A DNA stretch of 64,000 nt. Origin: Natranaerovirga pectinivora (lineage in GTDB: Bacteria; Bacillota; Clostridia; Lachnospirales; DSM-24629). Where the stretch lies: positions 62,001-126,000 of the forward strand of contig NZ_SMAL01000006.1 in NCBI RefSeq assembly GCF_004342165.1, written 5' to 3'. Below the pieces are notes generated by a model that was not told the DNA's origin, made no database searches, and saw only the letters and a program-made list of their open reading frames with translations. The position numbers and the translations under genes are program-made. This document shows positions 8,166 through 14,851 of the stretch, one piece after another; position 1 is the stretch's first letter; every line of letters starts with the position of its first letter.

Positions 8166-8778
8166 ATACATTAATATAAGAATTGCCATCTAATGGAACT
8201 AATATTTGCAATGGTGGCGTATCACCAACGAGACCCACCGCGTAAACAGTATAGAACCTATCTTTTTTAAGTCTTATGTTAGGTGCTCTTAAAACAGGTT
8301 CATTTGTATCCGTTGGAAACACTTGGAGATAATATGAATTTGGGTCAACAAATAAATAGTCTGATATCTCCCCATAAGCAACATCTGAAAACAGTTGTTC
8401 TCCTGTATCAAGTCTTATATCTACAGAAGGAGCATTAGGGGCTAAGTGTGCGAACCTAACACCTAACTGATTAGTTGGTATTCTAATAGTTGGGTCCTCT
8501 ATAACAAAAACTTGAGGGTCTTCAGCAGATCCTGATACAGCTACAGTAAATATCCCTCTTTCGGGAACGGAAAGCATTGTACTTAACACACCTTGTTGAG
8601 TGCCAGAAACTAAAATATCTACTTCATAATCACCAGGTCTTACAGGGATATATGGTGTAAAATCTCCAAATTCTAAATCTTCTGCAAGGAGTACTTCTTC
8701 ATTGGCATAAATGTCAACGCCAGGAGCATCTGGAACTGCATGTAGTAAACGAATATATGATGTCGTTTTTTGATTCAA
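8164..8778 (-). CDS. DUF4397 tandem-domain protein, probably spore-associated
   Basis: The 204-aa product has two DUF4397 beta-sandwich repeats. The first starts at YIRLLHAVPDAPGVDIYAN (about residues 7-25) and the second at GVRFAHLAPNAPSVDIRLD. There is no signal peptide. The longer frame begins at GTG 8790, but that codon lies inside the AAAAGGTGG ribosome-binding site (8787-8795). TTG at 8778 has an 8-bp spacing and gives the family-like start MNQKTTSYIRLLHA. The gene lies downstream of sleC on the same strand and has a sigma-E-like promoter. A spore envelope or coat role is inferred from this context, not from the domain. Confidence 0.85.
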   Translation of the reverse strand: MNQKTTSYIRLLHAVPDAPGVDIYANEEVLLAEDLEFGDFTPYIPVRPGDYEVDILVSGTQQGVLSTMLSVPERGIFTVAVSGSAEDPQVFVIEDPTIRIPTNQLGVRFAHLAPNAPSVDIRLDTGEQLFSDVAYGEISDYLFVDPNSYYLQVFPTDTNEPVLRAPNIRLKKDRFYTVYAVGLVGDTPPLQILVPLDGNSYINV

Positions 8779-8831
8779 CCTCTTCACCACCTTTTACCAC
8801 TTTAAAGAAATATTTAAAAATTCTTTAATAC

Positions 8832-8861
8832 AGTATATGGCTATTAAAAGACAAATGTGAG
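8832..8861 (-). promoter_or_regulatory. Sigma-E-like promoter of the DUF4397 gene
   Basis: Read on the minus strand, CTCACATT (8854-8861), 14 bp, CATATACT (8832-8839). Compared with the sigma-E consensus GTCATATT and CATACANT, 6/8 and 7/8 positions match. This predicts mother-cell expression. Confidence 0.5.
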
Positions 8862-8875
8862 AGGTTCAAAAATAT

Positions 8876-9262
8876 TTACATTAACTCAGCGATTCGTGTA
8901 ACGGCTACATATATATCTGATATTCTATACCATGTAGGATAGTCTACAATGCCATTAGGTGGCAAGTTAAACACTTCTTGGAAAGTAGCTACAGCATCTC
9001 TAGTCTGTTCTCCAAAAACACCATCAACCCGTACACGAGGAATGGCTGGGAAGTTTTGTGAAACAGCATTTAATTGTTGTTGAATAATTCTTACGTCCTC
9101 ACCTGTTGAACCAACTTGTAAATTCACACCACCCCAAGAAGTAGGGACCCCTGATACTCTAGGAGCAGTTTCTAAATACATATCTTGACCATAAAAATGT
9201 CTAATAATTTCAATAGCATTACGACCTTGATCTCCTAAGGATTTACTGCCCCATTGGGTCAT
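8876..9262 (-). CDS. sleC: sleC, 3' segment (cortex-lytic enzyme C-terminus), cut by an inserted element
   Basis: This is the C-terminal part of the spore cortex-lytic enzyme SleC. It starts abruptly in the conserved MTQWGSKSLGDQG segment, which closes the SpoIID/LytB-like catalytic domain. A peptidoglycan-binding domain follows (about residues 50-115, LQVGSTGEDVRIIQQQLN to GIVDYPTWYRISDIY). No ribosome-binding site precedes the in-frame ATG at 9262, and upstream codons meet a stop at 9293-9295, so it is not an independent gene. The missing 5' part is at 13909-14820. Joining the two at the 8-bp core restores the frame. SleC degrades muramic-lactam cortex peptidoglycan during germination. Confidence 0.93.
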   Translation of the reverse strand: MTQWGSKSLGDQGRNAIEIIRHFYGQDMYLETAPRVSGVPTSWGGVNLQVGSTGEDVRIIQQQLNAVSQNFPAIPRVRVDGVFGEQTRDAVATFQEVFNLPPNGIVDYPTWYRISDIYVAVTRIAELM

Positions 9263-9285
9263 CCCAATTGAAATAGACAGTAAAA
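9257..9285. other. Left attachment site of the sleC element
   Basis: Core GGTCATCC (9257-9264), a 2-bp gap, then the inward arm ATTGAAATAGACAGTAAAA (9267-9285). The arm is the inverted counterpart of the right-end arm. The core overlaps the Met-Thr codons of sleC. Confidence 0.88.
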
Positions 9286-9310
9286 TTCTTTTTCAAACGA
9301 TTACTTTTAT

Positions 9311-9340
9311 GAAAGTGGACAAACCTATTCTTCATAGAAT
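9311..9340 (+). promoter_or_regulatory. Possible sigma-E-like promoter of the recombinase operon
   Basis: CATAGAAT (9333-9340) matches 7/8 of the sigma-E -10 consensus. The -35 region (GAAAGTG at 9311-9317, 15-bp spacer) is poor. The call is therefore weak, but a mother-cell promoter here would be expected for a skin-type recombinase. Confidence 0.25.
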
Positions 9341-9373
9341 GTAATAGGAATAAATTACTGGAGGGGTGAAGCT

Positions 9374-9523
9374 ATGTTAAAGGCAATATCCTATATTAAT
9401 AAAAATAATAGACAAATAAAAATGGAAGATCTAACACCAATAGATAAAAAGACAGTTATATACAAGTTAAATAAAAAAGGAATAGAAGCTTATGGCTACA
9501 AGGTAAAGGAAGAAGAGATATAG
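9374..9523 (+). CDS. 49-aa protein preceding the recombinase; possible directionality factor
   Basis: A short basic protein (MLKAISYINKNNRQ... to KVKEEEI) starts at ATG 9374 behind an excellent GGAGGGGTGAA site. It stops at 9521-9523, directly abutting the recombinase ATG (TAG-ATG), so the two are translationally coupled. I do not recognise a domain. Large serine recombinases need a small accessory protein to switch from integration to excision; those in spore-gene elements are often short, such as the 58-aa SprB of SPbeta. Position, size and coupling make this ORF a reasonable candidate, but that is inference. It could equally be an unrelated leader ORF. Confidence 0.7.
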   Translation: MLKAISYINKNNRQIKMEDLTPIDKKTVIYKLNKKGIEAYGYKVKEEEI

Positions 9524-10960
9524 ATGAAAAGGGGAGCTATGTATATTCGAGTTAGTACAAATGATCAAATCGAATATAGCCCTGAAGCACAGAAGAATGC
9601 TATATTAAACTATGCGGAAAAAAACAATATAACCATCCAACCCGACAATATATTCCTTGATGAAGGAATTAGTGGAAAAAAAGCAGAAAAAAGACCAGCT
9701 TTTATGGAAATGATAAAATTAGCAAAGAAAAAGCCAAAACCTTTTGATGTGATACTTGTTCACAAATTCGATAGATTTGCAAGAAATAGAGAAGATAGTG
9801 TTGTTTATAAATCTTTATTACGAAAAGAATGTGGTATTAAAGTTATCAGTATAACAGAACAAATGGAAGATGATAAATTCTCAATTATACTTGAATCCAT
9901 GTTAGAAGCAATGGCAGAATATTATAGTTTGAACTTAGCAGATGAAGTAAAAAAAGGAATGACAGAAAAAGCAAAAAGAGGTGGTTTTCAATCAAGGACA
10001 CCATTAGGTTATTATATTGATGAAAGAGGGAAACCGCCCAAAATAGTTCCGGAAGAAGCCCAAATTATAAGATTTATTTATAATAAGTTTGTCTATGATC
10101 AATGGACATTTTATGAAATAGCAAAAAATTTAAATGATGCAGGATTTAGGACAAAAGAAGGCAATCTCTTTGAAAAAAGAAGTATCAAATACATATTAGA
10201 AAACCCACTTTATTCAGGCATTACAAGATGGAATTATAGAAAAAATCAGAAGATTAATGATGAAAATCAGTGGGTACTGTCAGAGGGAAGTCATGAACCT
10301 ATTGTATCAAAAGAATTATATAATCAGGCCATTGAAAAAATAGAGTGCATAAATCAACGCTATGGTAAAAAAGACAGACCAACTTTGGAGTATGGTCATT
10401 GGTTGTCAGGTATTCTTAAATGTGCCTATTGCGGGGGGGCGGTAACTTTAGGAGGAAGTAAGAAATATAGATATTATCGTTGCAATAAGCATCTAAAAGG
10501 ATCATGCCAATACAATAATCAAATACGTTTAGAACAATTAGAGGAAATAATCTTAAATAAAATCAGAGTAGATATAGGCAGTATAGAGTTGAAAATTATA
10601 AACTCAACTCATTCGAATGTTAAAATTGAAATTGACATATTAAAGAAACAGCTAAAAAAAGTATTAAAAAAATATGAATTATCAAAAGAAGCATTCTTAT
10701 CAGAAGTTGATTCCTTAGAAGAGTATATTAAGAACAAAAAAATAATCTGTGAGGAAGAAATTATAATTAATAATAAATTAAAAACACTTACAGATAAAAA
10801 TATTGGGTTATCTAATATGGTTGATGAAAAGATTAATGGGTATAAATTATTAGTGGACCATAGGAATTCAGTAAGTATAAAGAACAAAGTAATACGATCT
10901 TTCATTGAAAAAATATTAATAGATAAACCTAATGAAATTATACATATATACTATCATTAG
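9524..10960 (+). CDS. Large serine recombinase of the sleC element
   Basis: This 478-aa site-specific recombinase is the likely integrase/excisionase of the element. The N-terminal resolvase domain carries the nucleophile Ser11 in YIRVSTNDQ, and the catalytic arginine cluster is HKFDRFARNRED. A recombinase domain follows (about residues 160-270). The zinc ribbon has Cys300/Cys303 (CAYCGG) and Cys320/Cys328. A C-terminal coiled coil (about 350-430) completes the large-serine-recombinase layout. The frame is intact with no lesions. It lies next to the left attachment site and reads inward. Relatives include SpoIVCA of the Bacillus skin element. Confidence 0.95.
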   Translation: MKRGAMYIRVSTNDQIEYSPEAQKNAILNYAEKNNITIQPDNIFLDEGISGKKAEKRPAFMEMIKLAKKKPKPFDVILVHKFDRFARNREDSVVYKSLLRKECGIKVISITEQMEDDKFSIILESMLEAMAEYYSLNLADEVKKGMTEKAKRGGFQSRTPLGYYIDERGKPPKIVPEEAQIIRFIYNKFVYDQWTFYEIAKNLNDAGFRTKEGNLFEKRSIKYILENPLYSGITRWNYRKNQKINDENQWVLSEGSHEPIVSKELYNQAIEKIECINQRYGKKDRPTLEYGHWLSGILKCAYCGGAVTLGGSKKYRYYRCNKHLKGSCQYNNQIRLEQLEEIILNKIRVDIGSIELKIINSTHSNVKIEIDILKKQLKKVLKKYELSKEAFLSEVDSLEEYIKNKKIICEEEIIINNKLKTLTDKNIGLSNMVDEKINGYKLLVDHRNSVSIKNKVIRSFIEKILIDKPNEIIHIYYH

Positions 10961-11028
10961 AGTAAAATGTATAAAATAAATAAAAAATAAAGCTTAATAA
11001 AAAACTTTATAAAAAATTTTATATAAAG

Positions 11029-11078
11029 TGTAAGAAAACCACCTCTTCAATTGTTATATATTAAGAGGAGGTTTTTTT
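11029..11078 (+). terminator. Hairpin with T-run after the recombinase; first copy of a duplicated motif
   Basis: A stem AAAACCACCTCTT with AAGAGGAGGTTTT (one mismatch), a 15-nt loop CAATTGTTATATATT and seven T residues. The flanking GTGTAAGAAAAC and the loop TCAATTGTTATATAT recur at 12531-12580, where the stem differs. It may double as an ECF-type promoter for the sigma operon. Confidence 0.65.
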
Positions 11079-11252
11079 ATGGCGTAAACAATAAGAAAAT
11101 TCAAAGGAAAGAAGAGCTGTTAGATAGTCTTCCCAGTTGATAAAAATGGATGAATCAGTTAATATTAGATTTAACAAATGTTAAGTCATTTGTTAGAACT
11201 AAAAACTGAGGTTGAAAGGAGCGTATTAAGAATACTGTAGTATTCTCTAATA
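11079..11252 (+). other. Leader region of the sigma-factor operon with two hairpins
   Basis: No gene is seen. There is a 9-bp inverted repeat, TAACAAATG/CATTTGTTA (11172-11180 with 11187-11195). A second inverted repeat, GAATACT-GT-AGTATTC (11230-11245), lies between a good AAAGGAG (11215-11221) and the ATG at 11253. The ribosome-binding site is therefore 31 nt from the start unless the hairpin closes the gap. Confidence 0.5.
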
Positions 11253-11795
11253 ATGACTATGATATTTTTATTAACGATAGAAGATGAAATTGTAAGAAGT
11301 AAGCTTGAAGAAATATACTATATGTATTCTAAGGATATATATAGATGCGCTTTTAAAATATTAAAAACACATCACAGTGCCGAAGATATTGTACAAAATA
11401 CTATAATGAAGTTAATTGATAATCTTGAAAATATTGAAGATGTTAACAGTAAAAAAACAAAATCATATATATTAACAATTGCCACAAATATGGCAATAAA
11501 TATGATAAAAAAGAATAAGAAAATTGTTAACTTGGAAAAAAACCATGAAGAAAGATTAGTTGACGATACAGATTTAGAAAAGTATATGTTAAATTTAGAA
11601 ACTTGTAGTGAAATAGCAGCAACACTTAGTAAAATTAATCCAAATTATGCAGATATATTAATGTTAAAATACTTTCACGAATACTCAAATGCTGAAATCG
11701 CTGAAATTCTTCAAATTAATGAAAACAATGTACATATCAGATTGCATAGATCTAAAAGGGAGTTATTAAAGCAATTTGAGGAGGGGTTTAAATGA
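11253..11795 (+). CDS. ECF-type RNA polymerase sigma factor
   Basis: This 180-aa protein has the two-domain ECF layout. Region 2 (about 20-90) includes the HHSAEDIVQNTIMKLID segment that recognises the -10. Region 4 (about 115-175) has a helix-turn-helix, FHEYSNAEIAEILQINENNVHIRLHRSKREL. It would direct RNA polymerase to a small regulon. The next gene overlaps by 4 bp and encodes a membrane protein with the layout of its anti-sigma factor. ATG 11253 and ATG 11259 are both possible starts; an in-frame stop at 11238 excludes anything earlier. It is cargo of the sleC element. Confidence 0.9.
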   Translation: MTMIFLLTIEDEIVRSKLEEIYYMYSKDIYRCAFKILKTHHSAEDIVQNTIMKLIDNLENIEDVNSKKTKSYILTIATNMAINMIKKNKKIVNLEKNHEERLVDDTDLEKYMLNLETCSEIAATLSKINPNYADILMLKYFHEYSNAEIAEILQINENNVHIRLHRSKRELLKQFEEGFK

Positions 11796-12520
11796 GCAAT
11801 GTAAATAAAGAGAAAACTCAACGTATTGTTGAGAATTATCTATATTTGTTAGGACATGAAAGAGCTAAAATTATATGTGATGAATTTGAAATGGATGAAG
11901 AAATTCAAAATATTGAAGTGCCAGAAAGTATTGATAAGTGGTTTGAAGATTTTAATCGAAAATATAAAAAGAAACAGCGTAATATTGCAAGAAGAAAAAT
12001 GGGTTTGATCTATGGGAAAAGAATTGCATCTATTATGTTAGTTCTTCTATTATCGTTTACTGTTTTAACGGTGAGTGTAGAAGCTTTTAGACATAGAGTT
12101 ATTTCATTTATTATGGAAGTTTATGATGAATATACAGCCATTCAATTTATAGGCAGTGATAATGACATGAAGAAAGTATCAACTGGTTCCTCTCTTTATG
12201 CATACCCTACTCATATTCCAGTAGGTTTCGAAGTAGATGATATAAATGATAGTGGAAATCTAAAAAGTATTCTTTTTATAAATGAATCAGAACAGTATAT
12301 TAGATTAATGCAAGCACCTTTAGAGGTAAGGATATCTATAGATACTGAAGATGCTATAACTAAAAGCTTTGAAATTAATGGTTTTGAGGCCCTTTTAGTT
12401 AATAAATTAGATCTATATCAAATTATATGGCATGATGAACAGTATGTTTATCATATAATATCTAATTATGAAGTAAATGCTATATTAAAACTTGCTAGAA
12501 GTGTAAGTTTATTAAAATAA
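11792..12520 (+). CDS. Membrane anti-sigma factor-like protein with DUF4367 domain
   Basis: This 242-aa protein overlaps the sigma gene by ATGA, so it is translationally coupled. It has a cytoplasmic N-terminal region of about 75 residues, one transmembrane helix (about 82-98, IASIMLVLLLSFTVLTVSV) and an extracytoplasmic C-terminal DUF4367-like domain (about 130-240). This is the usual arrangement for ECF partners in Clostridia: the N-terminal part holds the sigma factor at the membrane until a signal reaches the outer domain. No zinc-binding HxxxCxxC motif of the ZAS class is visible. The inducing signal is unknown. Confidence 0.8.
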   Translation: MSNVNKEKTQRIVENYLYLLGHERAKIICDEFEMDEEIQNIEVPESIDKWFEDFNRKYKKKQRNIARRKMGLIYGKRIASIMLVLLLSFTVLTVSVEAFRHRVISFIMEVYDEYTAIQFIGSDNDMKKVSTGSSLYAYPTHIPVGFEVDDINDSGNLKSILFINESEQYIRLMQAPLEVRISIDTEDAITKSFEINGFEALLVNKLDLYQIIWHDEQYVYHIISNYEVNAILKLARSVSLLK

Positions 12521-12530
12521 ATTTTAAAAT

Positions 12531-12580
12531 AGTGTAAGAAAACATCCTTCTCAATTGTTATATATGAGAGGGAGTTTTTT
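12531..12580 (+). terminator. Hairpin with T-run after the anti-sigma gene; second copy of a duplicated motif
   Basis: It shares GTGTAAGAAAAC and the loop TCAATTGTTATATAT with 11029-11078, but its stem (AACATCCTTCTC with GAGAGGGAGTT) is different and still mostly pairs. Seven T residues follow. It lies 10 bp after the anti-sigma stop and 98 bp before the next gene. Confidence 0.6.
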
Positions 12581-12677
12581 TCTTGTCAAAAACCAAGGTG
12601 CAAAATCAAACACCTAATTATTTTTTTGATGCTTTTTTCCAACAAAAAAAATACAAAAAGAAGAAAGAGGTTTTAAT

Positions 12678-13112
12678 ATGAAAAAAATTAAAAAGATAAT
12701 ATGTTTAACATTAATGATTATGGCATTTTCAATAACAGTTAGTGGATCAACCACAGAAATTGCTGGAGTAGAAGAGAATGGTCTTATTTTTCAGCCTATG
12801 TATTCCTATATTAACAGTGTATCTACCTATCTAGATATATCTTCAGGAGGTACTGCTGCTGGAACTGCTAGTGTTAGCACTAGAAATGCAGATAGCATAC
12901 GTCTTACTATGCAATTTCAAAGGTATACAAATGGATCTTGGCAAACAATAGTAAACTATGGGCAAACAACACAAGGAAATTCAGCATATATGTATAGAAC
13001 TGAACCAGTATCTAAAGGGTTTGAATATAGAGTTAGGTTAATAGTAGAAGTTTTCTCAGGCGGAAGGCTTGTTGAAACAACAACTGAAATAAGTAATTAT
13101 GTATTATATTAA
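12678..13112 (+). CDS. Secreted protein of unknown function
   Basis: This 144-aa protein has a Sec signal peptide: KK-rich start, hydrophobic core (about residues 8-22) and a likely cleavage site around VSGS-TTE. The mature part is predicted to be beta-rich, with SVSTYLDISSGGTAAGTASV and the repeated pattern YTNGSWQTIVNYGQ. It resembles small secreted beta-proteins of Clostridia (possibly DUF6147-like), but I cannot assign a function. The preceding duplicated motif suggests it may be a target of the adjacent ECF sigma factor. It is cargo of the sleC element, preceded by an AAGAGG ribosome-binding site. Confidence 0.8.
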   Translation: MKKIKKIICLTLMIMAFSITVSGSTTEIAGVEENGLIFQPMYSYINSVSTYLDISSGGTAAGTASVSTRNADSIRLTMQFQRYTNGSWQTIVNYGQTTQGNSAYMYRTEPVSKGFEYRVRLIVEVFSGGRLVETTTEISNYVLY

Positions 13113-13205
13113 TCAACTTATGGCGCTTGCTTCCTAAGAGGCACAAGCTTAGTTGAAAATGTAATTGTCAAATCCCTGCGAGCAAGTTGCAGATTAGACT
13201 TTCAG
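13113..13205. repeat. Composite palindromic repeat, copy inside the sleC element
   Basis: The A palindrome (13113-13156, TCAACTTATGG... AGTTGA) is followed by a degraded B palindrome (13157-13205), with the conserved centre TCAAATCCCTGCGAGCAAG. It is the same family as at 14941, 42544, 47632 and 51856. Its presence in the element indicates that the element and the host chromosome share the repeat. Confidence 0.75.
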
Positions 13206-13269
13206 ACAATATAAAAGGATACAGCGTATAAAATGTTTTAATGTATCAGAAAAATAAAAGGTGATTTAA

Positions 13270-13839
13270 ATGAAATTTGTTTTAATTGGAATAGTAATGA
13301 TAACAATTATACTCCTTATTTATTATAAAAAAAATAAAGAGGATTCTCTTGAAATTGATGTAGAAGAAACTTTGCCATCGAATATTCTTTTCTATCGTAA
13401 GAAGGATAGAACGAGTTTATTATCAGATATAGAATATTTTGTGTCCTATTTTAGAACAGTTTTTTATATTATTATTGAAAAAGATAATGAATATGAAGTG
13501 CGTGAATATGATGTTCCTAGATATGAAGAAAAAATAAAAATAAGCATACCTAAGGATAGTAATATTATACTTTCTATGCATCAGAATAGAATGATTCACG
13601 CCAATCTGTATCTAGAATTACACCAAGAAGATATTAAATTAGAGGATATAGAGATTTTTGCCATTGACTCTCCAATGAAAAGCAATGAGTTTGTATTCGG
13701 AGTAAGTGACTTTAGAAAAAACTTTCTCTTTAAAAGCAAAGACAATCAGTTATATAATTTTTCTATTGCTTATGAAAGTTTAGGGGCTGACGGGGAAGTG
13801 TATTATAAACACAATTTTTATTTAGTAAAACAATCTTAA
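13270..13839 (+). CDS. Membrane-anchored protein of unknown function
   Basis: This 189-aa protein has one N-terminal transmembrane helix (about residues 2-17) followed by a soluble domain predicted to be beta-rich, with no recognised motif. The orientation of the soluble part is uncertain. Start ATG 13270 follows AAAGGTGATTT. It is the last gene of the sleC element; a terminator follows 36 bp after the stop and overlaps the right-end inverted repeat. It shows no frameshift. No function is proposed. Confidence 0.75.
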   Translation: MKFVLIGIVMITIILLIYYKKNKEDSLEIDVEETLPSNILFYRKKDRTSLLSDIEYFVSYFRTVFYIIIEKDNEYEVREYDVPRYEEKIKISIPKDSNIILSMHQNRMIHANLYLELHQEDIKLEDIEIFAIDSPMKSNEFVFGVSDFRKNFLFKSKDNQLYNFSIAYESLGADGEVYYKHNFYLVKQS

Positions 13840-13875
13840 TCGTTATTAATGTTACATACAAAAGAGTTTGAGAAG

Positions 13876-13903
13876 AGAGGCGGTATATACTGTCTCTTTT
13901 TTT
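13876..13903 (+). terminator. Intrinsic terminator at the right end of the element
   Basis: A 9-bp stem (AGAGGCGGT with ACTGTCTCT, two G-T pairs), an ATAT loop and a T7 run. It would stop element transcription before it runs antisense into sleC. Confidence 0.75.
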
Positions 13904-13928
13904 ACTGCCTATTGCAATAAGGTCATCC
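13900..13928. other. Right attachment site of the sleC element
   Basis: The inward arm TTTTACTGCCTATTGCAAT (13900-13918) is the inverse of the left arm with 2 mismatches in 19. A 2-bp gap and the core GGTCATCC (13921-13928) follow. The core overlaps Gly/Trp-Met-Thr codons of sleC. Confidence 0.88.
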
Positions 13929-14820
13929 AACCAGGACACTGAACCATTCTCCCATCACAATATTGGGTTAATATAGGCTGTATAATATTAGGTCGGGCCA
14001 AATAATTTACAAATATAGCATCAACAACTTGAGAGATATTTTCATAAATATTTCTGCCATATATCCATTTTTGATCAAATGCAGTTGAAGAAGTTATTGT
14101 AAAGTTTTGTCCTTTGCCTCTATACCATTCAGTAAAAACCCGGTTTAGTGTAAAGGATAAAATTGATAATGTATTTGCTTGTATTGTCGCTTCAGGCCAA
14201 GTGGCATAAATTTCGCTAGATGCTACGTTTTTAATATAGTCTTTAAAGCGCACCCAATAATTTCGTGCTGATGCATCTGCAGGAGGTCCATCATGTACAA
14301 TGATAAACTCAGGAATTACTGGCTCTCTTAAAACGATTTCACCAGTTTCTGCAATATCTTTAACTTCATCTTCTGGAATTTTTGGTGGGTACTCGAAAAA
14401 AAGAGTGTGGGGGCCGATAACAATAGACTCACCATTTAATTGTTGAGCATTCACACCATTCCCTACTGGAATAACTTCTATATCTTGAAGAGCTTTTCTT
14501 TCTGGAAGTAATTGAATGCCATTGACAACAACTGGTTCATAGCCAGGAGTAGTGACAGTGCAAGTGTATTCAGCATAAGGTTGTTCAGGAGAAGGCTCAA
14601 GGCTGTATTCTATTGGTGGAGCTGGCAGTTCAATAGTAGGGGTTTTCCCAGAAACATTAGTATTGATTACTTCAATTTGGGAGTTAGGAACACCAGTATA
14701 ACCAATTGATATTTCAGCGCCTTCAATAGGTACAAAGCCAACATCAGTTCTAACATTTACTTCTAAGGACCCAAAGGATTGGGTTTCCATTTGAGCAGGG
14801 TATACAAATTTTCTACGCAT
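13909..14820 (-). CDS. sleC: sleC, 5' segment (cortex-lytic enzyme N-terminus), cut by an inserted element
   Basis: This 303-aa frame encodes the N-terminal part of SleC: a prepro region with beta-sandwich character (about 1-110) and then most of the SpoIID/LytB-like domain. It has the SleC-typical stretches YIKNVASSEIYATWPEAT and LNRVFTEWYRGKGQNFTIT, and QYCDGRMVQCPGWMT. After this Thr it runs into the element and ends with Leu-Leu-Gln-stop. ATG 14820 follows AAGAGGA and is preferred over the longer frame from 14919, which adds an unrelated hydrophobic leader. Fusion with 8876-9262 gives 426 residues, matching known SleC proteins in length. Confidence 0.93.
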   Translation of the reverse strand: MRRKFVYPAQMETQSFGSLEVNVRTDVGFVPIEGAEISIGYTGVPNSQIEVINTNVSGKTPTIELPAPPIEYSLEPSPEQPYAEYTCTVTTPGYEPVVVNGIQLLPERKALQDIEVIPVGNGVNAQQLNGESIVIGPHTLFFEYPPKIPEDEVKDIAETGEIVLREPVIPEFIIVHDGPPADASARNYWVRFKDYIKNVASSEIYATWPEATIQANTLSILSFTLNRVFTEWYRGKGQNFTITSSTAFDQKWIYGRNIYENISQVVDAIFVNYLARPNIIQPILTQYCDGRMVQCPGWMTLLQ

Positions 14821-14851
14821 AAATATCCTCTTTCTAAAAACTCTTACTACA

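Larger units (their letters stand above)
9257..13920. mobile_element. Serine-recombinase element interrupting sleC (skin-like)
   Basis: The element is 4,664 bp long and lies between two direct copies of GGTCATCC (9257-9264 and 13921-13928). Its ends carry a 19-bp inverted repeat, 17/19 identical, each starting exactly 2 bp inside the core. It encodes a 49-aa ORF, a large serine recombinase, an ECF sigma/anti-sigma pair, a secreted protein and a membrane-anchored protein. No phage structural genes are present. Excision would rejoin sleC in frame between Thr and Gln codons, giving a 426-codon gene. This is the arrangement of sporulation-specific intervening sequences such as skin in sigK. Whether excision occurs is not shown by the sequence. 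Confidence 0.9.

Noticed and set aside
9257-13928. Interpretation of sleC as an ordinary pseudogene
   Set aside because: Both halves are undamaged, the junction cores are identical, the inverted arms are symmetric, and rejoining is in frame. I keep the intervening-element reading, although expression data are needed to settle it.
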